Source of the DNA: an uncultured Bacteroidales bacterium | Lineage (GTDB): Bacteria; Bacteroidota; Bacteroidia; Bacteroidales; FEN-979 | Direction of reading: 5' to 3' | DNA: 45,347 nt | Assembly (NCBI GenBank): GCA_903885595.1 | Contig: CAISJJ010000007.1 | Coordinates: forward strand, 1-45,347 | Shown: in pieces, positions 18,757 to 25,376 of the stretch | Position numbering within the stretch: the stretch's first letter is position 1 | Layout of the letters: each line of letters begins with the position of its first letter | Made by a program: the position numbers and the translations under genes | Notes under the pieces: generated by a model | What the model was told of the DNA's origin: nothing | Seen by the model: the letters and a program-made list of their open reading frames with translations, nothing else | The model's database searches: none

Positions 18757-18965
18757 ACAGCCAAAGAAAAGGTTTCCTCCTTGACAAAATGAAGCCGTAC
18801 AACGCCTGGAAGATTTTCTTTATCAAAATGGCAGATTACCGCATCTTTTATCACCTCTTTTAGTTGCTGCTCTGTCTCCGCTTGCGTGAAAATTTCATTC
18901 CCCAATGCTCTGGCGGTAAAACCACCTTCAGGAGCTTCTTTAACAAGAAAAATTATTTCGTTCAT
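18753..18965 (-). CDS. hicB: HicB-like antitoxin (copy 2)
   Basis: A 70-residue antitoxin with four substitutions relative to copy 1 (E9K, S23N, D24E, D30E). The identical C-terminal 40 residues suggest that either antitoxin could bind either toxin. It has the same coupled arrangement with hicA. Confidence 0.82.
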   Translation of the reverse strand: MNEIIFLVKEAPEGGFTARALGNEIFTQAETEQQLKEVIKDAVICHFDKENLPGVVRLHFVKEETFSLAV

Positions 18966-18991
18966 CGGTTTTCGAATAAATTAATCAAATA

Positions 18992-19022
18992 CAAAATTGC
19001 ATTTTTTTTGCCCATTCCCCAA
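18992..19022 (-). promoter_or_regulatory. Weakened promoter of hicBA copy 2
   Basis: The -33 TTG (19022-19020) and the 20-bp spacing match copy 1, but the -7 box reads CAATTTTG instead of TAACTTTG. The most conserved first T of the box is lost, so expression may be lower. Confidence 0.45.
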
Positions 19023-19035
19023 CTGTTGCCAAAAC

Positions 19036-19088
19036 CCTACCTGTTATCAGTTGGCGCTTGATTTTACCTTTCTCAGAATCTACGTTTG
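19036..19088 (+). promoter_or_regulatory. Promoter of C10 copy 2 with a single operator repeat
   Basis: One element, CCTACCTGTTAT (19036-19047), then 10 bp, -33 TTG (19058-19060), 20 bp, -7 TACGTTTG (19081-19088). Flanking sequence aligns with the S8 promoter if one 21-bp repeat unit is removed, so the operator seems to have collapsed by recombination between its two repeats. Confidence 0.65.
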
Positions 19089-19099
19089 TTTTGAAAAAT

Positions 19100-19185
19100 T
19101 TGCAAAATGCAAATAGCAAAGTGCAAAACCCAAATCGTCATTTGTCATTTGTCATTCGTAAATCGTCAATCGCAAATCGTAAATT
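19100..19185 (+). repeat. Repeated leader of C10 copy 2
   Basis: Degenerate units: GCAAAATGCAAATAGC-like at the start, then TTTGTCATTTGTCATTCG, then CGTAAATCGTCAATCGC. The last type is shared with the other two protease leaders. Confidence 0.5.
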
Positions 19186-20300
19186 ATGAAAAAACTCCTT
19201 ACCCTCTTCTGCCTAGCGCTCCTCGTTGCGGCAGCCTGGGCCAAACAGGTCCCGCAATCAGACGCACAGAGATGTGCCAAATCCTTTTACCGGCTGAACA
19301 ATCCTTCCGGCGTTGCCGACCCCCGGCTCAAATCGGTCACTGCTAAATCCTGGGATAACGTTCCATCACTCTATATTTTTCGTTTTGCCACCGCCGGTTT
19401 TGTGCTGGTGGCAGCCGACGATGCCTCCATCCCAATCCTCGGATATTCATTTGAAAATGACATGCCTGAAACCATTGATAATCCAGCGGTAGGTGATTGG
19501 CTGGATAATTATAGCCGGGAAATCGGCTATATCATCACCAATAACCTTGACAATTCAGAAACGCTGAGAGAATGGATTTCCATTCAACAAAACCATGCCC
19601 TGGCACCCGCCACCGATGTGCTGCCGCTGATCACCACCGCATGGGATCAGGGTTGTTATTATAACACATCATGTCCTTCCGATGGAGCCGGGCCCTGCGG
19701 CCATGTTGTGACAGGTTGCGTGTCCACCGCTATGGTGCAGATCATGAAATATCATAATTTCCCTACCCGGGGAGTCGGACAGCATACTTATTCCTGCGGA
19801 GTTTATGGAGAACAATCGGTCAATTTCGGGAATCCAACCTACGACTGGCCTTCGATGCCCAACTCAGTGACCAGCAACAACCCAGCTGTTGTCACCCTGA
19901 ATTACCAGGCAGGTGTTTCGGTGGACATGGCACACGGTCCCGGTTCTTCCGATGCTATGATTGATATCGTTCCCGGAGCCCTGGTTGATTATTTCAATTA
20001 CAGTCCGGATATTGACTTCAAGTATAAAGATAATTATTCAAATGTAGAGGACTTTAAAAACCTTATGAGAACTGATCTCGATGAACAACTCCCTGTTTAT
20101 TATGCAGGGTTCGGCCCCAGGCAGCAACAGCATCATCGGTGATAAGTATCTTTGACCAAAGCGGAAATACGATGCCGGTTCCGGTAAAAAACTTCCTTTC
20201 GGGTCTATTCTCCGTTGATGTTTCAGTACTTGCTGCCGGGATCTACGTAGTTTCGGTGAGAACAGCTGAAGGTTTGTCTAGGAGCAAACTGGTTAATATT
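19186..20300 (+). pseudogene. C10 cysteine peptidase copy 2, internally deleted and frameshifted
   Basis: A close paralogue of the peptidase at 1358. Residues 1-311 align without a break: signal peptide, Spi-like propeptide and catalytic Cys178 (GCVSTAMVQIMKYHNFP). Just before the expected YGHAF with the catalytic His, the sequence jumps (after GGCCCC at about 20119) to a copy of the T9SS tail (ISIFDQSGNTMPVPVKN...AAGIYVVS). Against copy 1 this removes the equivalent of about 2291-4076, near 1.8 kb and not a multiple of three. The tail is therefore out of frame and the upstream frame stops at 20142. The predicted 318-residue product lacks the catalytic His, the Ig, YCF48-like and FnIII domains and the sorting signal, so it should be inactive. 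Confidence 0.9.
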
Positions 20301-20325
20301 AATCAGAGCACCTCACCCCCAGCCC

Positions 20326-20373
20326 ATGAAGGAAGAACAGTGCAATGCGACAGGAGCAAAGGTTAAGTTGATT
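20326..20373 (+). pseudogene. Fossil of a LytS-type kinase C-terminus
   Basis: Sixteen codons read MKEEQCNATGAKVKLI, closely matching the kinase ends here (LKDEQGNAMGTRVELI and LKDEQGYATGTKVELI). It follows the broken C10 gene just as the intact kinase follows C10 copy 1, so a kinase gene once here was apparently deleted almost whole. The match is short and could be coincidence, but its position supports it. Confidence 0.55.
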
Positions 20374-20391
20374 TTAACATTTTTGATTTGC

Positions 20392-21291
20392 TTAATATTT
20401 ATTCGGCACAAAGGTCTGTTCCGACATCGGAGGGCGAACATACGCTTTATCTTTTTCAAGCGGTGGCAGGATTATAGTTTCTCGCGGCACATCCTCAAAA
20501 GGTATCAGGCTCAGCAAATGGCTGATACAATTAAGACGGGCACGGCGCTTGTCATCGGCTTCAACAACGTACCAGGGAGATTGCTTGGTGTCGGTATAGG
20601 CGAACATCTCATCCTTGGCTTTGGAGTAATCGATCCATTTGGTGCGCGATTCAACATCCATCGGACTGATTTTCCAGCGGCGGGTCGGATCGTTAATCCG
20701 CTGAATAAATCGTTTCTCCTGTTCTTTGTCGCTAACAGAAAACCAGTATTTTACAAGGATGATCCCGGACCGGATCAACATATTCTCAAAATTCGGACAG
20801 GAACGGAGGAAATCCCAGTATTCTTCATCAGTACAGAAACCCATTACCCGCTCAACTCCTGCCCTGTTATACCAGCTGCGGTCAAAGAGCGCCATTTCGC
20901 CGGCAGCAGGCAGATGAGGCACATACCGTTGAAAATACCACTGGGATTTTTCCTTTTCAGTCGGCACGCCCAAGGCGACGACACGGCAAACACGGGGGTT
21001 AAGACTTTCAGTAATCCGTTTGATAGAACCACCTTTCCCGGCAGCATCGCGCCCTTCGAAAAGTACGACTACCCGCAGACCTTTATATTTGATCCATTCC
21101 TGAAGCCTCACAAGTTCAACCTGCAGTTTGGCAAGTTCTTCTTCGTAAAAGTGACTGGGAAGTTTACCGACCCCCTCCTCTTCCGCGTTTTTCAGAACTA
21201 CTGAAGGAGAAGAAGCAATTTCTTCGCTTTTTTTATTCTTCTTTTCCTTTACTTTATCTTCTTCTTTGTTTTTATCCTTTTTATGTGCCAT
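20392..21291 (-). CDS. ppk2: Polyphosphate kinase 2 (PPK2)
   Basis: A 299-residue PPK2-family enzyme, which transfers phosphate between polyphosphate and nucleotides (direction and ADP/GDP preference are not readable here). Visible are Walker A GRDAAGKGG (about 80-88), Walker B FDRSWYNRAGVERVMGF, and the lid-region FIQRINDPTRRWKISPMD. A lysine/glutamate-rich N-terminal tail of about 25 residues precedes the fold; such tails are common in one-domain PPK2s. The cytosolic protein uses polyphosphate as an energy or phosphate reserve. It is on the minus strand, 76 bp downstream of galactokinase, and may share its transcript. Its end is only about 20 bp from the kinase fossil on the other strand. 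Confidence 0.94.
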   Translation of the reverse strand: MAHKKDKNKEEDKVKEKKNKKSEEIASSPSVVLKNAEEEGVGKLPSHFYEEELAKLQVELVRLQEWIKYKGLRVVVLFEGRDAAGKGGSIKRITESLNPRVCRVVALGVPTEKEKSQWYFQRYVPHLPAAGEMALFDRSWYNRAGVERVMGFCTDEEYWDFLRSCPNFENMLIRSGIILVKYWFSVSDKEQEKRFIQRINDPTRRWKISPMDVESRTKWIDYSKAKDEMFAYTDTKQSPWYVVEADDKRRARLNCISHLLSLIPFEDVPRETIILPPLEKDKAYVRPPMSEQTFVPNKY

Positions 21292-21310
21292 GGAGGTAAT
21301 GATTTAATTA

Positions 21311-21334
21311 AAAATTACGAATTACGAATTACGA
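21311..21334. repeat. ATTACGA short tandem repeat
   Basis: Three consecutive 7-8 bp units (AATTACGA) lie in the 76-bp gap between the ppk2 and galactokinase genes. Confidence 0.5.
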
Positions 21335-21367
21335 AAATCAGATTAGCTGAAGTTAAGACATTAATGA

Positions 21368-22537
21368 TTATTTTATCTCCTTTACACCATCGGATACTTC
21401 GGCGAGGTAAAAAGTCGGTTCAATACCAATTTTTTCCTGGTATTCCCTTCCAACCTCATCGATGAACCTGTCAACAGTATTCTCCCTTACAAGGCTCACC
21501 GTGCATCCGCCGAATCCGGCGCCGGTCATTCGTGACCCCAAAACACCATTGATTTTCTGTGCTGCACCTACCATGGTATCCAATTCAATACCCGTAACCT
21601 CATAGTTATCACGCAACGACTCATGTGACGCATTCATCAGGGCTCCAAATTGGAGAATATCTCCTTTTAAAAGACTTGAAACTGCATTCAGCACCCGTTG
21701 GTTTTCAGAAATGACATGACGTGCCCTTTTGCGGATCAGTTCATCAGGAATCTGCTCCTGCATCTTATAAAATTGCATGAAACTGATCTCTCCCAGTTTC
21801 GAAACATCTGTATCCCTGCCCAGATAGGTCATGGCCAGCTGACATTCGGCCACCCGCTCATTGTATTTTGAATCGGCAAGTCCACGCTTTTTGTTGGTGT
21901 TGCCTATAATCAGCCTGAATCCATCCAGCAGGAACGATACCCGCTTGTATTCAAGCGTAAGGCAATTCAGAAAAATCGCATGATCCTTTTTCCCCATTCC
22001 AATTGCAAACATGTCCATGATCCCGCAATTGAGGCCTATAAATTCATTTTCGGCACGCTGCGACATTTTCACCAGGTCGATCATCTCAAGTTGCCTGGCA
22101 TTCAGCAGCACCGTAAGCGCATAGGCGGTAACCATTTCAATTGAAGCAGAGGAAGATAAGCCTGCGCTGTTTGGGATATCTCCTGAATAAAGCATCTCAA
22201 ATCCATTGACCGGAATGTTCAGCTGCCTGAACTGATCAAAAATACCCAAAGGATAATTCACCCATTGGCTGTTTACTTTTTGATTAAGCCCGGTTAAAGG
22301 AATTTCAGCGCTGAACTCCATGTTGGTTGAGGCAAGTTTTACGACAGGTTCAGCCAAGGAACGGATCAAAAGGTAGGTCCCGTATTGCAAAGCACATGGC
22401 AGAACAAAGCCCCCGTTGTAATCAGTGTGCTCGCCGATCATGTTCACACGACCGGGCGCAAAAAAGCATCTGGGTTGATTTTCATGGGTTCCATACAATA
22501 GAAAGAATTTTTTGAAAAGTTCTGCCAGGTTCATCAT
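21368..22537 (-). CDS. galK: Galactokinase
   Basis: A 389-residue GHMP-family sugar kinase that phosphorylates galactose at C1 in the Leloir pathway. The galactokinase signature PGRVNMIGEHTDYNGG is at about 28-43, the ATP-binding GHMP motif PNSAGLSSSASIE at about 122-134, and the third motif GSRMTGAGFGGCTVSLV near the C-terminus. Length is typical (380-390). It starts with two Met codons (22537 and 22534) and either could be used. No galT or galE lies nearby. A close GHMP relative with another sugar preference cannot be wholly excluded, but the signature is the classical one. Confidence 0.93.
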   Translation of the reverse strand: MMNLAELFKKFFLLYGTHENQPRCFFAPGRVNMIGEHTDYNGGFVLPCALQYGTYLLIRSLAEPVVKLASTNMEFSAEIPLTGLNQKVNSQWVNYPLGIFDQFRQLNIPVNGFEMLYSGDIPNSAGLSSSASIEMVTAYALTVLLNARQLEMIDLVKMSQRAENEFIGLNCGIMDMFAIGMGKKDHAIFLNCLTLEYKRVSFLLDGFRLIIGNTNKKRGLADSKYNERVAECQLAMTYLGRDTDVSKLGEISFMQFYKMQEQIPDELIRKRARHVISENQRVLNAVSSLLKGDILQFGALMNASHESLRDNYEVTGIELDTMVGAAQKINGVLGSRMTGAGFGGCTVSLVRENTVDRFIDEVGREYQEKIGIEPTFYLAEVSDGVKEIK

Positions 22538-22658
22538 CGGTTTGGTAGGATTGGGTGTCTAAATTAAAAAGAAAATGAATGTCAACCGATTTTTTATGCA
22601 ATGAAAATTCTTCAGGAAATTAATTTCTCTAAACAAATAATGAAAAGAGGGAAAATGA

Positions 22659-22683
22659 TACTTTTGCCTGATTAATATCTTTA
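22659..22683 (+). promoter_or_regulatory. Candidate -7 boxes before the beta-mannosidase
   Basis: TACTTTTG (22659-22666) is a full match to the TAnnTTTG box. TATCTTTA (22676-22683) lies 4 nt before the TTG start, as in the kinase genes. Neither has a clear -33 TTG at 20 bp. Confidence 0.35.
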
Positions 22684-22687
22684 CCCC

Positions 22688-25213
22688 TTGATCCGTTTAT
22701 TCACAGCATTTCTCTTTATTAGCTTTCGGCTACTGCCCACTGAAATTTTCGCACAGGATCTTTATAAATCAGACCTTGGAGGAGACTGGTTGTTCAGACA
22801 AACCGGAACCAGTGATTGGAAGTCGGCCCGGGTTCCGGGCGTTGTTCATCTTGATCTGATGCAAAACAATGAAATTCCTGATCCTTTTATGCGGGACAAT
22901 GAAGAAAAGGTTCAATGGATCAGTAATGTGGGCTGGGAATATAAAAAAAGTTTTGAACCGGCAGCAGAGAGTTTATCCCGGGAGCATATTGAGCTGGTTT
23001 TCAAGGGACTCGACACCTATGCCCGCGTGTATCTCAATGATTCGCTAATTCTGGTGGCAGACAATATGTTCAGGGAGTGGGTGGTCGATGTCAAAGGGTT
23101 AATTAAACCAGGCGCCAACACCTTGCATATTCAATTTCCTGCAATAAATCAGGAGATAAAAAAATTATATGATCCCTTACCGATTAAGCTTCCCGGCGAC
23201 GAGAAGGTTGTTTGCAGGAAAGCTGCCTATCATTTTGGCTGGGATTGGGGACCAAAACTTGCTACCTGCGGGATCTGGCGGCCTGTTTACCTTCGATTCC
23301 GGAATTCGGTCGGCGTAAGCGGCGTTCAGTTTGTTCAGGATGCGGTCACGGATTCCATCGCAACAATAGCTGCAAATTTCACCTTGCTAACCGAACGTGT
23401 GGATTCTGTCCATATCAGGCTGTTCCTTGATAATACTGAAATTCAACGGAAGTCCCAGCTACTGAACCCAGGTGAAAACAGGATTTCGTGTAGTTTCCCA
23501 ATCCGCAATCCGGTCCGCTGGTGGCCAAACGGCATGGGAAACGCCAAGCTTTACCAGGTTGGCTATGAAATTCATTCAGGTAAAAATCTTGTGGACAAAG
23601 GCATTCAAAAAATCGGCCTTCGAACTATCGAGCTGATGCAGGATAAGGATTCCATTGGCCAGGCCTTTTACTTTAGAGTTAATGGAACCCCAGTGTTTAT
23701 CAGGGGCGCCAACTATATTCCACAGGACAATTTCCTTCCCCGTGTCAATGATTCTGCTTACAGGGCGCTTATCTCTGAAGTAAAAAGTGCAAATATGAAT
23801 ATGCTGCGGGTATGGGGAGGCGGCATTTATGAAAATGATGTTTTTTATGATCTGTGCGATGAAAATGGCATCATGGTATGGCAGGATTTTATGTTCGCCT
23901 GCGCCATGTATCCCGGAAACAAAGCATTTCTCGACAATGTTCAAACCGAAGCCATGCAGAACATATCCCGGCTTCGGCAACATCCCTGCCTGGCTTTGTG
24001 GTGTGGCAACAACGAAATTGATGAGGGCTGGAAAAACTGGGGATGGCAGAAACAGTATGGATATACGGCAGCCGACTCAACAGAGATTTATCAAAACTAC
24101 CAGATGATTTTCCATTCAATCCTCCCAGGCATGGTGAAAAGATTCGACTCTCTGAGGCCCTATATTGCATCTTCACCCTTACATGGATGGGGTCGTAGAA
24201 AAAGCATGACAGAGGGAGATTCACACTATTGGGGCATTTGGTGGGGAAAAGAGCCTTTCGGGGTTTATGAACAAAAAGTGGGGCGGTTCATGTCGGAATA
24301 TGGCTTCCAGGGCTTTCCTGATTATTCGACCATCTGCGAATTCGCTTCACCTGAAGACCGGACTTTGGGATCACCTGTCATGAAAGTTCATCAGAAACAC
24401 CCTGTGGGGTATGAAACCATCGACGAATACTTGCTGCGCGATTATAAAAAGCCGAAGGATTTCGAATCATACATTTACGTATCCCAGCTTCTACAGGCAA
24501 AAGGGATCATACTGGCAATCGAAGCCCATCGAAGGGCAGCCCCCCGGTGCATGGGCACCTTGTACTGGCAGCTGAATGATTGCTGGCCTGTTGTATCCTG
24601 GTCATCGCTTGATTATTATGGAAAAAAGAAAGCGCTGCATTACAAGCTCCCCCGGGCATACGATAATATTCTAACATCACCTGTTGCAGATGATGAACAT
24701 GTGAAGGTCTATATTTCATCGGCTGAACAGGTTCCGGTTAAGGGTATGTTGACGATTAAATTAATTGATTTTCACGGAAATACTTACTCAATTGCATCAT
24801 CCCCGGTGGAGGTTCAGCCGAACCGGTCTCAACTATTTTTCGATACACTGCAAACCTCTTACCTTGGTCAACTGAATCCACAAGAAGTTTTATGTTATGT
24901 ATCCTTTACCTGCGCATCAGGTAAGGGGATTTATAAAGGTCTGCTCTATTTTGTATCTCCCAAAGAGCTTGAGTTACCTGTTCCTTCTATTGAAAAGAGG
25001 GTTACTGAAATTCCTGCCGGTTATAATATCCATCTTTCGTGTAAAAAGCTGGTTAAGAACCTGTATCTTTCAACCGCGGTAAAGGGATATTTCTCAGATA
25101 ATTACTTTGACCTGCTCCCCGGTGAATCTGTTGATGTACAATTTACAACGACAAAGAAGAACCCGAAGATGGATGAATTGATTGTTGCTAAAAGTCTGAT
25201 TGACACCTATTAA
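22688..25213 (+). CDS. GH2 beta-mannosidase, secreted
   Basis: An 841-residue glycoside hydrolase family 2 protein of the beta-mannosidase branch, which releases beta-linked mannose from oligosaccharides. A TTG start at 22688 is used because the frame has a TAA 15 bp upstream and the N-terminus is then a signal peptide (MIRLFTAFLFISFRLLPTEIFAQ). Next are the sugar-binding jelly-roll domain (GDWLFRQTGTSDWKSARVPGVVHLDLM), Ig-like domains, and the TIM barrel with acid/base Glu443 (LWCGNNEIDEGW) and nucleophile Glu537 (MSEYGFQGFPDY). The RVWGGGIYENDVFYDLCDENGIMVWQDFMFACAMYP stretch is typical of the subfamily. Together with the GH92 gene 163 bp downstream it suggests breakdown of N-glycan or mannan cores. 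Confidence 0.93.
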   Translation: MIRLFTAFLFISFRLLPTEIFAQDLYKSDLGGDWLFRQTGTSDWKSARVPGVVHLDLMQNNEIPDPFMRDNEEKVQWISNVGWEYKKSFEPAAESLSREHIELVFKGLDTYARVYLNDSLILVADNMFREWVVDVKGLIKPGANTLHIQFPAINQEIKKLYDPLPIKLPGDEKVVCRKAAYHFGWDWGPKLATCGIWRPVYLRFRNSVGVSGVQFVQDAVTDSIATIAANFTLLTERVDSVHIRLFLDNTEIQRKSQLLNPGENRISCSFPIRNPVRWWPNGMGNAKLYQVGYEIHSGKNLVDKGIQKIGLRTIELMQDKDSIGQAFYFRVNGTPVFIRGANYIPQDNFLPRVNDSAYRALISEVKSANMNMLRVWGGGIYENDVFYDLCDENGIMVWQDFMFACAMYPGNKAFLDNVQTEAMQNISRLRQHPCLALWCGNNEIDEGWKNWGWQKQYGYTAADSTEIYQNYQMIFHSILPGMVKRFDSLRPYIASSPLHGWGRRKSMTEGDSHYWGIWWGKEPFGVYEQKVGRFMSEYGFQGFPDYSTICEFASPEDRTLGSPVMKVHQKHPVGYETIDEYLLRDYKKPKDFESYIYVSQLLQAKGIILAIEAHRRAAPRCMGTLYWQLNDCWPVVSWSSLDYYGKKKALHYKLPRAYDNILTSPVADDEHVKVYISSAEQVPVKGMLTIKLIDFHGNTYSIASSPVEVQPNRSQLFFDTLQTSYLGQLNPQEVLCYVSFTCASGKGIYKGLLYFVSPKELELPVPSIEKRVTEIPAGYNIHLSCKKLVKNLYLSTAVKGYFSDNYFDLLPGESVDVQFTTTKKNPKMDELIVAKSLIDTY

Positions 25214-25215
25214 TG

Positions 25216-25295
25216 CCTCAACTCCCATCCCAAAATGCCTCAACTATCAACCAAAAACACCTCAACCCCCGGTCCTAAAATACCTCAACCCCCAT
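25216..25295. repeat. Degenerate ~23-bp tandem repeat (CCTCAAC units)
   Basis: Four units built on ATGCCTCAACTCCCATCCCA: they start near 25213, 25235, 25257 and 25280, and each has CCTCAAC followed by a C-rich end. They lie between the GH2 stop and the palindrome before GH92. Confidence 0.6.
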
Positions 25296-25355
25296 CCCCT
25301 TCTCCTCAAGGAGAAGGGGAGTTCCCTCTCCTTGAGGAGAAGGTCAGGGTGAGGT
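25296..25355 (+). repeat. Perfect hairpin plus variant GC-rich palindromic element, copy 3
   Basis: CCCCTTCTCC (25296-25305), loop TCAA, GGAGAAGGGG (25310-25319) form a perfect 10-bp stem. Next is CCCTCTCCTTGAGGAGAAGG with a CAGGGTGAGGT tail (25324-25355), a variant of the elements at 13047 and 16376. It ends 21 bp before the GH92 start and could reduce read-through from GH2. Confidence 0.65.
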
Positions 25356-25376
25356 TCATGTAAATAAAACCAACCT

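Noticed and set aside
20326..21204. A 292-residue plus-strand protein
   Set aside because: Nearly all of it is antisense to the ppk2 gene; only its first 16 codons carry meaning, as a kinase fossil.
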